From Burkholderiales bacterium (GTDB lineage Bacteria; Pseudomonadota; Gammaproteobacteria; Burkholderiales; Nitrosomonadaceae), in assembly GCA_024235795.1 (NCBI GenBank), contig JACKLR010000001.1, positions 806,001 to 870,000 of the forward strand: a stretch of DNA of 64,000 bases. Reading direction: 5' to 3'. The notes under the pieces are model-generated. The model saw only the letters and a program-made list of their open reading frames with translations. It was not told where the DNA came from and did no database searches. The translations under genes were made by a program, and so were the position numbers. Positions within the stretch are counted from its first letter, which is position 1; every line of letters begins with the position of its first letter. Positions 8,622 through 17,008 of this stretch are shown in pieces.

Positions 8622-9227
8622 ATGTCAAATCGTGGCGGAAAAAGAGAAAACGCAGGCAGGCCTGGCGGACAAGGGAAGTATGGCGAGCCGACAACCACAA
8701 TACGCATACCGAGAAGTCAGAGAGATAACATTAGAAACTTTCTTGACGCATACCAGTGCAAAAAAGAAAATTTCAGTCATGAAGCAGACCGTGTGGATGA
8801 GTTTTTGATTCCCGCGATGAGCGATCAACCAACCCGATTGCCACTTTTTTCTACCAAAGTTGCCGCAGGTTTACCCAGTCCTGCAGATGATCATGTCGAG
8901 AAACGTCTTGATATCAGCGAATTTCTAATTGATCACGCCGATTCGACCTTTTTCGTAACGATCAAGGGAGAATCGATGATTGATCTGGGCTTGTTACCGG
9001 ATGACAAAGTTGTGGTGGATCGATCAAAAACACCAGTTATCGGTGACATTGTGCTTGCAGTGGTTGATCGGGAATTCACCATCAAAATCCTTGATTACGG
9101 GGCGAACAAGATGCCAAGACTTATGCCGGCCAATTCATCGGGTACTTACAGACCCATTTACATTCGACCGGATACACAGTTTGAGATTTTTGGTGTAGTG
9201 ACAGGATCATTCAGACGTTTCAAATGA
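8622..9227 (+). CDS. UmuD/LexA-like S24 self-cleaving protein with N-terminal basic region, copy B
   Basis: This 201-residue partner of the gene at 721-1326 has the same Ala82-Gly83 cleavage site, Ser118 and Lys155. Replacements relative to copy A are few (S to R near residue 56, IG to MS near 65, Q to K near 97, A to T near 175), and none touches the catalytic residues, so both copies should be functional. As in copy A, no UmuC gene follows. About 60 bp downstream of its stop the DNA is interrupted by the IS21-family element. Confidence 0.85.
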   Translation: MSNRGGKRENAGRPGGQGKYGEPTTTIRIPRSQRDNIRNFLDAYQCKKENFSHEADRVDEFLIPAMSDQPTRLPLFSTKVAAGLPSPADDHVEKRLDISEFLIDHADSTFFVTIKGESMIDLGLLPDDKVVVDRSKTPVIGDIVLAVVDREFTIKILDYGANKMPRLMPANSSGTYRPIYIRPDTQFEIFGVVTGSFRRFK

Positions 9228-9289
9228 GCACATTGGAGCCATGTTATGTATTGCCTGATCTGGCAACAACCGGCGCAACCCAACTTAAG

Positions 9290-9314
9290 TGTCAAATTTC
9301 ACCCTAATGGAGCC
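9290..9314 (+). repeat. IS21 element, left inverted repeat
   Basis: 25 bp starting TGTCA and ending GGAGCC. It is the imperfect inverted partner of 11874-11898, and further ggagcca copies follow inward to about 9345. Confidence 0.85.
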
Positions 9315-9376
9315 ACCCGTTTTCGGTCTAATGGAGCCACTTTAAAACGCAAATTTTCGGGTTCAGACAGGGTGTA

Positions 9377-10147
9377 TTATTTTCCTTTTTTGGGTTCTTT
9401 ATCAAGTTGTTCGTCAATAGGTTTTGGTGAACGATAACTTTTACCATCCAGGACGACGCGGTAAGCGCCGTGTCTGAGTCTATCCAGGGTTGCCGCGCCT
9501 AGCAGTTGATTGGGGAAGGCATCCCCCCATTCGCCAAAGTCCAGATTACTGGTAATCACTGTGGCCGTGCGTTCATACCGTTCAGCCACCAGATCGTGGA
9601 AGTCCTCGTCATGGGGTGGTCGCAGTGGTTTAAGGCCGAAATCATCAATAATAAGCAGCGGTATTTTCGCCAGATTCTGGAACTTGCGGTCATATGTATC
9701 GGTAGCACGAGCGGCGTGCAAAGAACTGAGCAGTTGTGACTGCGAGGTAAACAGGACGTCATGTCCCTGGCGTACTGCGGCATGGCCAATGGCCTGTGCG
9801 ATGTGACTTTTTCCGGTGCCGCAGGGTCCGGCGATGAGCACGGCAACCTTTTCTTCGATAAAACGTCCGGTGACCAGTTCGTGGATTAATGCCGAGTTGA
9901 TGTTTGGATTGAAGTTGAAGTCGAACTGATCGAGTGTTTTCTGGGTGCGGAAAGCCGCACGCCGTAAACGGGAAGCAAAACGTTTCTGCTCTCTTCGCGC
10001 CACTTCATCGGCGATCAACAAGGCAAGAAATTCAGGATATGGTAGCTTTTTATCGATTGCCTGTTTATTGCGGGATTCCAGCGAGTCGAGAATACCGGAG
10101 AGTCTGAGCTGTTTGAGCATCGGTGTCAGTTCGGGGATTGGATTCAT
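9377..10147 (-). CDS. istB: IstB-like ATP-binding helper of transposition
   Basis: A DnaC-like AAA+ ATPase of 256 residues that works with IstA in target selection and strand transfer. Walker A is AGPCGTGKSH at about residues 105-115 and Walker B is LLIIDDFG at about 165. The N-terminal helix MLKQLRLSGILDSLESR is typical of the family. The start has a strong site (AAAGGAGAAAACC then ATG). It lies 19 bp downstream of istA and is probably cotranscribed. Confidence 0.95.
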   Translation of the reverse strand: MNPIPELTPMLKQLRLSGILDSLESRNKQAIDKKLPYPEFLALLIADEVARREQKRFASRLRRAAFRTQKTLDQFDFNFNPNINSALIHELVTGRFIEEKVAVLIAGPCGTGKSHIAQAIGHAAVRQGHDVLFTSQSQLLSSLHAARATDTYDRKFQNLAKIPLLIIDDFGLKPLRPPHDEDFHDLVAERYERTATVITSNLDFGEWGDAFPNQLLGAATLDRLRHGAYRVVLDGKSYRSPKPIDEQLDKEPKKGK

Positions 10148-10166
10148 GGTTTTCTCCTTTTATTGG

Positions 10167-11711
10167 TTAATGTTTTAGTAAGGTTTGTATGTTCCGGCAG
10201 AAGCGGCCCTGGCCGGTATAGCTGTCGGCCAGATTGTCAAAGGCCAGCTGTGGCGAGGGGTGTTGATCGAGGCCTTTTTCAAGAATAGTCTTGACGGTGC
10301 GATAGCGCGGGTTGTGGTAATCCAACGCCCTTTGACAGGCAGCTTCAAGCCGGATGTTGCCGTACTTGTTTTTCAACCGGATCAGTCCCTGGGCTGCGCG
10401 CAGATTATCCAGCACCCGGTCGGCGAATAGTTGTCTGACCAGTTGATGGCAGTGTTTACCGATTGCCTCCGATTGTTTCAGACACCACTGAGGATCGCGC
10501 ATTTTCCAGGCAATGGCTTCCGGCGGCAGATGGTCATCTGAAGTGGAACGTGCACCAGGGCGCGATTGCCGGGGATGTACAGCTACCAGTTCATGATCAC
10601 GAAAAACCCGGATGGTCGCAGAACTGGCTTTTAACCAGAGCGACTGACCGATCAGTCTGAATGGCGCCGAGTACAGGCATTTCTCAAACTGCACATGACT
10701 ATCCCGATGCACCTTGACCTTGTGCCAGCTGGCCAGTTCAGGCGGATTGGTCGGTAAAGGAGTCAACAGCGGTTGTTCCAGGCTGAAGCGTAACAAGGGT
10801 TTTTCATGGGTGGAACCATGAATACGGTTACCCGCTACATGGAATATCCAGTCATGCAATTGCCGGTTGGCATCCTGTAGATTCCGGAATTCGCGCAACG
10901 GTGTAAAACTGCGCTTGAGATACTTGATGCCCGATTCCACACGCCCTTTTTTCTGCGGCTGTCGAGGTGGACAGGCATCGATTTTAAAACCATAACCCTC
11001 GGCACATTGCGCATATGCTCTTTGCACTTGAGGGTCATAGATGCAGGCACGGGTAATTGCACATTTGGCGTTATCAATAATGATCCGTCCAGGAACGCCA
11101 TTGAACCATTCGAAGGCATGGCGGTGACAATTCAGCCAGGTGTCAATCTTCTGGTTCAGGACAAGCTCGGCATACTGATGGCGACTCCAGCACAGTGTCA
11201 TCAGAAAGAACCAGGTTTTAAGTTCTTCGCCCGTTCGGGTATCAACCAGTCTTGGGCCTGTACCGAAGTCAACCTGCGCCGCTTCGGCAGGTTCAAACTC
11301 CAGATGCATGGTGGCATTGGGCTGTGTTGGCTTTAATGAGCGAACAAACCGATAAACAGAAGCGTAACTGCCGTCGAACCGATGGTTGCGCACCAGGGTC
11401 TGGTAGATAGTCTTGGCCTGCACACCGTTGGCAACCCACTGCGCGACAGTATCACGGTAGGGTTCAACGCAGGAACCTGTCGTTGCAGAGGATTGCTGTG
11501 CCGGTTGATTCAAGTACTGTGCAAGCATTTCATCATCCGGCAGATGACGGTCTGTATCCAGCCAGCCTTGTTGCAAGGCAATTTGCCGCAGCGCCTTGGC
11601 TTTGGGCCGACCTATCAGCCCAGCTCTGGCCAATGCCCGGTCGGAATCTCCGAGACGCATGCGGACTATGATTTGACGATATTCAAACATTTCGAATCTC
11701 CTGTTGCTCAT
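10167..11711 (-). CDS. istA: IstA DDE transposase of IS21 family
   Basis: A 514-residue transposase with an N-terminal helix-turn-helix (MFEYRQIIVRMRLGDSDRAL) and an integrase core: Asp in AQVDFGTG, Asp in RIIIDNAKCA, and Glu in KGRVESGIKYL. The start at 11711 is preferred over an upstream in-frame ATG at 11756 because AGAGGATAACC precedes it. No frameshift or stop interrupts it. Confidence 0.95.
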   Translation of the reverse strand: MSNRRFEMFEYRQIIVRMRLGDSDRALARAGLIGRPKAKALRQIALQQGWLDTDRHLPDDEMLAQYLNQPAQQSSATTGSCVEPYRDTVAQWVANGVQAKTIYQTLVRNHRFDGSYASVYRFVRSLKPTQPNATMHLEFEPAEAAQVDFGTGPRLVDTRTGEELKTWFFLMTLCWSRHQYAELVLNQKIDTWLNCHRHAFEWFNGVPGRIIIDNAKCAITRACIYDPQVQRAYAQCAEGYGFKIDACPPRQPQKKGRVESGIKYLKRSFTPLREFRNLQDANRQLHDWIFHVAGNRIHGSTHEKPLLRFSLEQPLLTPLPTNPPELASWHKVKVHRDSHVQFEKCLYSAPFRLIGQSLWLKASSATIRVFRDHELVAVHPRQSRPGARSTSDDHLPPEAIAWKMRDPQWCLKQSEAIGKHCHQLVRQLFADRVLDNLRAAQGLIRLKNKYGNIRLEAACQRALDYHNPRYRTVKTILEKGLDQHPSPQLAFDNLADSYTGQGRFCRNIQTLLKH

Positions 11712-11873
11712 GGTTATCCTCTGATAAAAAATCAACAGAATAACCAGCAGTGACAAAAAATCCGAACCCGAAATCCGGTGAATGCAGCCTAATCAAATGG
11801 CTCCATTATGGTGAAAATTAAGTGGCTCTATTACAGTGAAATTTCACTGGTTCCATTATGGTGAAATTGGACT

Positions 11874-11898
11874 GGCTCTATAGGGGTGAAAACTGACA
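11874..11898 (-). repeat. IS21 element, right inverted repeat
   Basis: Ends in TGACA immediately before the TTAAG target duplicate at 11899-11903, and is the imperfect inverted partner of 9290-9314. Three more tggctc/gttccat-type repeats lie inward between 11788 and 11873. Confidence 0.85.
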
Positions 11899-12154
11899 TT
11901 AAGATCATATCTGTGAAACTGGCCTGCTTTGCTATGAGAACGGTATTGAAGCGGGCCGATGCAATACGCGCATCAATCTGGAAGCTGGCTGTTCATGGCC
12001 GACAGCCGTCTTTCTCAATTACAACATTAATACCGGCTACCGCTTCAGACCTCCTCAGGAACTAAGCCGGTTACGTGGGTTGCCAGGTTGGAATTCAATG
12101 AGCATAAATAGCTTCAGTTTTAAACTGGCGTCAACAATCACTCGGCGGCTAAGT

Positions 12155-12538
12155 TCATTCCGGGGCAAAGCAAATAGCCGTAATCTTGTTGCCGTCAGGA
12201 TCCCGCAGATAGGCTGCGTAAGCATTTGGCGCAAAACTGCGTGGGCCAGGCTTGCCTTCATCAGTGCCGCCGTTGGCCAAACCGGCTTCATGAAACTTAT
12301 GTACCGCATCCCGACTGGCTGCCGCAAATCCAACAGTCCCACCATTTGCACTGCAGGCAGGCTCGCCATTTGAAGGCGTGAGAACCACAAATTCAAAAGA
12401 TTCCTTGCCATACATCATGGCGGTATCGTGAAATTTGCCAAGGTTATTAATGCCCAGCGCGCCTAATACAGCGTCGTAAAAAGTAACGGCTGCATCAAAA
12501 TTATTTGTACCTAATGTAACATGGGTAAAAATTGCCAT
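12155..12538 (-). CDS. VOC-superfamily protein, copy B
   Basis: This 127-residue partner of the gene at 1546-1929 has an identical N-terminus (FTHVTLGTNNFDAAVTFYD) and C-terminal YLRDPDGNKITAICF. It differs at a handful of positions (I to V, T to A). In this copy the downstream ~105 bp missing from copy A are still present. The substrate is unknown. Confidence 0.85.
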   Translation of the reverse strand: MAIFTHVTLGTNNFDAAVTFYDAVLGALGINNLGKFHDTAMMYGKESFEFVVLTPSNGEPACSANGGTVGFAAASRDAVHKFHEAGLANGGTDEGKPGPRSFAPNAYAAYLRDPDGNKITAICFAPE

Positions 12539-12752
12539 AGTAGTTTCCTTAATTAAAATAAGGTGTAGTGTAGTTCATTTTTTATGGAAAAGATTTTTTT
12601 ATGACGTGGCCGGATTTGGTTCCTGTTTTCCTGGCAACGGATTTTTGAAACGCCTGTTACATGTCGTTAATCGACGCATTGCGGACTTTGGTTGATTCAA
12701 TTTAATTAATGCGCCGAATAAAAAATATGCCATAAAGGGAACTAGCTTGTTA

Positions 12753-12776
12753 CAATTGAGTACACAATTGAGTGCA
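12753..12776 (+). promoter_or_regulatory. Tandem 12-bp repeats, likely antitoxin operator
   Basis: Two adjacent near-identical 12-mers, acaattgagtac and acaattgagtgc, sit 17-40 bases before the antitoxin ATG. Each contains the palindrome caattg. Position and repetition fit the autoregulatory binding site of a Phd-type antitoxin; this is inferred from layout only. Confidence 0.5.
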
Positions 12777-12792
12777 CTAATTGGAGGTTTTT

Positions 12793-13056
12793 ATGACTCA
12801 ACGTATTGGCGTGAGAGAACTGCGCGAAAAGTTATCATTGTTTCTCGAATCAAGTGAAACTATTGAAGTTACAAGACACGGGCAAACTATCGGTTTCTTT
12901 ATTCCTGTTCCAAAACGGCCAGGACAAACTCAGCGTGAAGCGCTCCTGGAAGCAGGAAAACGCATGGATGATGAATTAGTCCGGTTGGGCCTCAAAGAAG
13001 ATGAGCTGTTGGAAGAATTTAGACAATGGCGGCAACAGCGATCACATGCAACATAA
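12793..13056 (+). CDS. Phd/YefM-like antitoxin of a type II toxin-antitoxin pair
   Basis: An 87-residue protein with an N-terminal DNA-binding segment (IGVRELREKLSLFLESSE, then IEVTRHGQTIGFFIP) typical of Phd/YefM antitoxins, and a charged C-terminal helix (DELVRLGLKEDELLEEFRQW) that would wrap the toxin. ATG at 12793 follows a strong TTGGAGG site; the in-frame TTG at 12781 overlaps that site and is unlikely. Its end overlaps the toxin start by 11 bp, implying coupled translation. It should neutralise the toxin and repress its own promoter. Confidence 0.85.
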   Translation: MTQRIGVRELREKLSLFLESSETIEVTRHGQTIGFFIPVPKRPGQTQREALLEAGKRMDDELVRLGLKEDELLEEFRQWRQQRSHAT

Positions 13057-13474
13057 ACGTTTAGTCATTGATGCAAATATTCTTATTCGTGCTGTATTGG
13101 GTCACCGAGTTAGATATTTGATTGAGCATTACTGCGGATCAGTTGCTTTTTACACGGCAGAGGCAAATGCAGCAGAAGCGGAAATTTATCTCTCTACAGA
13201 ACTGATGACCAAGCATAACTTGAGTGAATCAATCTGGCGGCCAGTATATGCCGGGATTTTGAATACTGTTCAGGTCATTGCTGATGACATTTTAATTGAG
13301 TTAGAGAGCAAGGCAAAATCACGCATTTCATCCCGTGATGTCAATGATTGGCCTGCTGTAGCCGCAGCCCTGTTACTCGATTGTCCTGTATGGACAGAAG
13401 ACAAAGACTTTTTTGGCGCAGGCATTGCCACCTGGACAACTGCCACCGTAGAATTGTATCTTGCTGATATATAA
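13046..13474 (+). CDS. VapC-like PIN-domain toxin
   Basis: A 142-residue PIN-fold protein. VIDANILIRAVLG near the N-terminus gives the first acidic residue, EANAAEAEIYL a conserved Glu, and WTEDKDFFGAGIATW the C-terminal acidic pair. These form the metal site of PIN ribonucleases. ATG at 13046 overlaps the antitoxin end; a longer reading from 13001 lies inside the antitoxin gene and is unlikely. The toxin presumably cleaves RNA when free. The target is unknown. Confidence 0.85.
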   Translation: MQHKRLVIDANILIRAVLGHRVRYLIEHYCGSVAFYTAEANAAEAEIYLSTELMTKHNLSESIWRPVYAGILNTVQVIADDILIELESKAKSRISSRDVNDWPAVAAALLLDCPVWTEDKDFFGAGIATWTTATVELYLADI

Positions 13475-13605
13475 TTGATAATGTTTAAGTGATATCCGTC
13501 TATTTTCTTATAAGAAATATAGTTAGATTTGAATACAGCTAATCCCTACATGAAAGAATGCGATGTAAGAAAATTGATTTGGAAATCTTATGATAGGTAA
13601 CACTC

Positions 13606-14682
13606 TTAGATTAAGTCATTTTTAAGAACAGCTCTAAAACGGATGCTTCCATCACGAACTTTCTGCAAAGCTTCATTCGCCGTTGTATGTGTAAACTCCT
13701 CAATAATTGGTTTAATATCATTTTTAGCTGCAAACTCAAGCATGGCACGCATTTGGTTACTGGCCCCAATTGGTGAAGACGATAATGTTAGACGGCTAAA
13801 AATAAGCGGCATCAAGTTGAAATTTTCCACCTTGTCCGGCACCCCCACAAAATGAAGCACGCCATAGGGGCGCATAAGACCTACATAATGATTAATATCT
13901 ATAGACCCACCAGAAACGCAGAAAAGTAAATAGTGAAGCTTACCCGCAATTGCTGACATGTCTGCTGAGCTCGACGAATCTATAAAACCCGAGACACCTA
14001 GCGCCTTACAGAATTTCCGCTTACTTGTACCACGTGATACAGCATAAGTTTCGGCGCCCATTTTTTCTGCAAATTGAATAGCCATATGGCCAAGTCCACC
14101 AATACCAACAATACCCACACGCTTACCTTTTAAATCCCAACTCTGTCCAGCAAATTCATAGAGTGGAGCAGCTACGGTAAGTCCACCACACATAAGCGGG
14201 CCTACATATTTCTCTTCATAGCCTTCGGGAATTTTGAAGAGATAACGTGAATCGGTACGAAGATATGCCGAAAAGCCTCCATGATGTACATGCTCGCCAG
14301 TCTCATCTATAGTATTTTCAAAGTAGGTGAATTTTCGCTTCAGACAAAGATTATCAATCCCTTCTATACAATACTCGCATTCTCCACAAGCTTGGGCCAG
14401 CGCGCCAAGACCAACAATATCTCCCACTTCTAGGCCCTTAACATCTGGGCCAATACCGATGACACGGCCCACAACTTCATGACCCGGGACAAGTGGATAA
14501 CGAGAAAACCCCCAGTCGTTGTCTATCATGTGATGATCTGTTGCACATACACCCGTGTAGGTCACACGTATATCAGCATCAAGCTTGGCAAGAGGTTTTG
14601 GGGGATAATTATAATCCTGAACTTTGCTTTTTGGCTCTAGAGCTGCCATAGAAGGAATTTGGTCGGGAATCTGATCTGCCAT
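13606..14682 (-). CDS. Zinc-dependent alcohol dehydrogenase, cinnamyl-alcohol/YahK type
   Basis: A medium-chain dehydrogenase of 358 residues acting on alcohols or aldehydes with NAD(P). Catalytic zinc ligands are Cys in TGVCATDHH and His in PGHEVVG; the structural zinc loop is CGECEYCIEGIDNLC. The Rossmann motif is GIVGIGGLGHMAIQFA. ATG at 14682 is chosen for its AAGGAG site; an in-frame ATG at 14700 overlaps that site. It stands alone between the toxin-antitoxin pair and transposase relics. A detoxification role is plausible but unproven. Confidence 0.9.
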   Translation of the reverse strand: MADQIPDQIPSMAALEPKSKVQDYNYPPKPLAKLDADIRVTYTGVCATDHHMIDNDWGFSRYPLVPGHEVVGRVIGIGPDVKGLEVGDIVGLGALAQACGECEYCIEGIDNLCLKRKFTYFENTIDETGEHVHHGGFSAYLRTDSRYLFKIPEGYEEKYVGPLMCGGLTVAAPLYEFAGQSWDLKGKRVGIVGIGGLGHMAIQFAEKMGAETYAVSRGTSKRKFCKALGVSGFIDSSSSADMSAIAGKLHYLLFCVSGGSIDINHYVGLMRPYGVLHFVGVPDKVENFNLMPLIFSRLTLSSSPIGASNQMRAMLEFAAKNDIKPIIEEFTHTTANEALQKVRDGSIRFRAVLKNDLI

Positions 14683-14914
14683 TATTTTCTCCTTAAGCAC
14701 GGTAGGTTGATGGGGTAAGTCTTGCGCACTCCAATATTATTCAACACAAATTTATTGATCACACTTTTTAAGTGCGAACAGACAATATTCGTCGAACTCA
14801 ATAAAATCAAAAATTTGCTTATGTAGAGCCCTTTAACTCTGTCAATTTTAAACGATAATTGTCGCTATATGTTACCGGTGCGCGATTACCAAAGGAGGCC
14901 TTATTTTTTGTGGT

Positions 14915-15283
14915 AAATGTTGGTCGAGAGGCATTTGGCAATAGCGGTATTGGGAGCGCATGATCCGCAACGGTAACGACTACGCACGGCATGTGGTTTA
15001 CATTCATTTCAACCCGGTGAAACACGGTTATGTCGATCACGCCGTAGATTGGGCCTGGTCAAGTATTCATCGACTCACTGCAGTGAAGCATGTTGGGGTT
15101 CATAAGTTTACCTCAACCTACTTGCTGTTACATGTCGCTGATCGACCCATTGAAGTCGCTCACCCCGTATTACCAAATGACAGCAAACCAAGTGTAAGCG
15201 GGCATTCAATTGTGCCAATTTTATCTATCGTTCAGATGCTAATTTTAAATTTAACTAAGGGCAATAATCGTCATGATCTATAG
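14915..15283 (+). pseudogene. Relic of a REP-associated tyrosine transposase (RayT), C-terminal part
   Basis: Reading from about 14918 gives VGREAFWQ, an in-frame TAG, then RYWERMIRNGNDYARHV, VYIHFNPVKHGYVDH and WAWSSIHR, the conserved C-terminal block of RayT proteins. The catalytic N-terminal half is missing and the stop breaks the rest, so this is dead. After about 15085 the sequence no longer resembles the family, and the motif tgttacatgtcgctgatcgac appears at 15125. The same motif marks the right edge of the large repeats. The rest of 14683-15401 shows no gene. Confidence 0.75.
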
Positions 15284-15401
15284 AACTTGATAACTTGCCT
15301 TTTTAGTATGATACACAGCAACTTTAAATTATTCGTTGACCATGAAAATAGAAAGGTGTTCAGTTAAAGAAAGCTCTGTAGTGTGTATTGTGGCGCGAAA
15401 G

Positions 15402-15866
15402 TCATTTCTCAGCATGCCGGGTAAGAATCTGTGTGAAACCCTTATCTATATTAATTTTGGTCGCATTGGCCAAATGATTATAAAAAACGGCCATGCCTGA
15501 CATGGCTATAATCTCCATAATTTCTTCTTCATCAATTGAGTGAGTTGTAATGAGTTTTTCTATTTGCGTTTGAGAAACACCAATATTCAAACAAAATGCA
15601 TGGTGCGCAGCTTCACAGTAGTGACAATCTTTTAATGATGAAATGGCTACAAAGATCATCTCTTTTAGACGTCTACTAACCCGTCCACTTGTTAAAATAT
15701 GATTCATGACAGGCCAGATACCATTTAATGATTCCGGAGCAGTCGCCCAGACTCGGAAAAAATGAGGTGTAAAAGGCGCATTTAATGCTGTTTTGATTTT
15801 ATTAAATGTTGTCTCAATTTCTGGTGTTACAGGCGCATCATCGATAATTTGACTAATTGTTCTCAT
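15402..15866 (-). CDS. AhpD-like / carboxymuconolactone decarboxylase-family protein
   Basis: A 154-residue all-helical protein with the AhpD-type redox motif SLKDCHYCEAAHHAF (CxxC followed by His) around residue 80. Proteins of this group, often annotated as peroxidase-related, use the Cys pair and nearby His to handle peroxides. The core is preceded by VSRRLKEMIFVAIS, a typical helix. It stands alone with only a weak ribosome site. Physiological substrate not known. Confidence 0.8.
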   Translation of the reverse strand: MRTISQIIDDAPVTPEIETTFNKIKTALNAPFTPHFFRVWATAPESLNGIWPVMNHILTSGRVSRRLKEMIFVAISSLKDCHYCEAAHHAFCLNIGVSQTQIEKLITTHSIDEEEIMEIIAMSGMAVFYNHLANATKINIDKGFTQILTRHAEK

Positions 15867-15975
15867 ATGGATTCTTTCTTGGGGTTATGTTTTTTGAAGA
15901 TAAATTTATTTGTTCTAAATTTTTTCCTGGCAATCTTCACAATTATGAATATAGAGGATAATGCAAGAAATTATT

Positions 15976-16199
15976 TTAATATCTGATATTTTTGTGTGGC
16001 CATTTGTTAAGTGTTTCTTTTTTAACTTTTTGAAAAGGTATTTTAGTGGCGAAATTTAATTTGACAATTAAAATGATAATCACGCCCATTGCCATATAAA
16101 AATTCCGGGCCACCGGTTCATCGGCAAAACCCAGAATAAAAGGTACGACTATGAGTGTTGGTCCAACGATCCGTTCGATCCAGCCATGCAGCGTAAAGG
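15976..16199 (-). pseudogene. C-terminal fragment of an SPW-repeat-like small membrane protein
   Basis: Too broken for an ordinary start. Reading leftward from the REP hairpin at 16204 gives FTLHGWIERIVGPTLIVVPF, ILGFADEPVARNFYMAMGV, IIILIVKLNF and a Lys-rich tail ending at TAA (15976). Two hydrophobic helices around a GFADE turn resemble SPW-repeat membrane proteins. No start codon is left, because the REP/RayT unit cuts it off at its 5' side. Confidence 0.6.
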
Positions 16200-16203
16200 C
16201 AGG

Positions 16204-16250
16204 CTAGTAGCTAGTAGCTAGTAGCCCGGATGGAGCTCGCGAAATCCGGG
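16204..16250 (+). repeat. REP hairpin, left flank of the RayT unit
   Basis: Three tandem ctagtag units lead into gcccggatggagctcgcgaa and then atccggg, which folds as CCCGGAT...ATCCGGG. Its inverted partner is at 16858-16897. REP pairs flanking a RayT gene are the usual REPtron layout. Confidence 0.8.
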
Positions 16251-16323
16251 AAAATTGAGCCTGTCCCTGGAAAGATCACTCTCCAAACTGATACTGATCA
16301 AACGTGTCACTATTCGCACACCC

Positions 16324-16806
16324 TCAATTCAATGGACAAACCGTTTTCGCAACAAAACGGTGGAAGCTTGAATAACGCCAGTCTTTCACCTGCTTAACTT
16401 GGCCATGTTTAACTGGATTATAGTGGATATAATCAATATGCCGTGAAAAATCAATAGCATCGCGTAGCGTATGCTCCCAAAAGCGCCGTTGCCAGAGTGC
16501 GTATTCGCCCTTGGTGTTTCGAACAATGGGTATTTGCGTTGCAAGTTGATGTGTAAAATCGCTTTTAATGGATCGCCAGCGGGAAGAATAATCAGCATCA
16601 TCTGGTGGCAAGGTCCAGATAGCATGCATATGTTCCGGTAATACAACTCAGGCTTCTATCGTAAATGGTCTTGCTTCTCGCGTTTTCCGCACCGCTTCAC
16701 GTAAAAATTCAAGATGATCGATCAATAAAGTTGATTTCCGATCACTTAAGGTGATGGTGAAGAAATAGCTTCCACCCATAACACGATTGCGTCGATAGTG
16801 CACCAT
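16324..16806 (-). pseudogene. REP-associated tyrosine transposase (RayT) broken by one stop codon
   Basis: Starting at ATG 16806, the product reads MVHYRRNRVMGGSYFFTIT to PFTIEA, then a TGA (16648-16650), and continues in the same frame with VVLPEHMHAIWTLPPDD and onward to RRFWEHTLRD, FSRHIDYIHYNPVKHG and WRYSSFHRFV. In related proteins the position of the stop is usually Trp (AWVxLPEHMH), so a single TGG to TGA change inactivated it. The HMH motif with the catalytic His pair and the downstream YIHYNPVKHG block are otherwise intact. An upstream in-frame ATG at 16878 lies inside the REP sequence and is unlikely to be the start. The gene is enclosed by inverted REP hairpins. Confidence 0.88.
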
Positions 16807-16822
16807 TCTGCTTGCCTTGTAA

Positions 16823-17008
16823 TCAATGATAACTCGATGTCTGGTAACCTCGTTTATCCCGGATTCCGCAAGCTCCATCCGGGCTACTAGCTAATCGACC
16901 CCAAGCGGTCGGTGAGATAACAAAAAACTCATTTTTTAGCAAAAAAATAACACGTTGGGTAATAGTTGCAACAAAAGGATCATTCTTGTTGAGCGATTTG
17001 TTAGTCAT
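16823..17008 (-). pseudogene. 5' fragment of a gene coupled to the TIR-like gene, cut by the RayT unit
   Basis: ATG at 17008 follows the TIR-like gene at once; the two share ATGAC-type overlapping codons, the usual sign of translational coupling. About 40 residues (MTNKSLNKNDPFVATITQR, VIFLLKNEFFVISPTAWGRL) read normally before the frame runs into the REP hairpin at 16897 and ends at 16823. The remainder of the gene is not found beyond the RayT unit. The family is unknown. It marks the operon partner of the TIR-like gene. Confidence 0.5.
16858..16897 (-). repeat. REP hairpin, right flank of the RayT unit
   Basis: Reverse complement reads tagctagtagcccggatgga, then gcttgcggaatccggg, differing from the left REP (16204-16250) at two or three bases. 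Opposite orientation to the left copy. Confidence 0.8.

Larger units (their letters stand above)
9290..11898 (-). mobile_element. IS21-family insertion sequence, complete (2609 bp)
   Basis: The ends are inverted repeats beginning TGTCA: the left end reads tgtcaaatttcaccctaat and the complement of the right end reads tgtcagttttcacccctat. The left end lies next to TTAAG (9285-9289) and the right end next to TTAAG (11899-11903). The undisturbed copy A has a single corresponding site near 1383, so this is a 5-bp target duplication. Several short copies of the motif atggagcca/tggctccat with ttcacc lie inside each end, as expected for IS21 transposase binding sites. It carries istA and istB, both intact, so it may still be mobile. 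Confidence 0.93.
7880..12675. repeat. Large direct repeat, copy B (interrupted by IS21-family element)
   Basis: This copy matches 1-2063 once the IS21-family element at 9290-11898 is removed. It starts with the same tgtggcaaaagacaccaggt sequence as the window's first base and ends at the acatgtcgttaatcgac motif. It keeps a ~105-bp stretch (about 12030-12135) that copy A has lost. The ~270 bp to its left (7609-7879) hold no recognisable gene. Confidence 0.9.
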
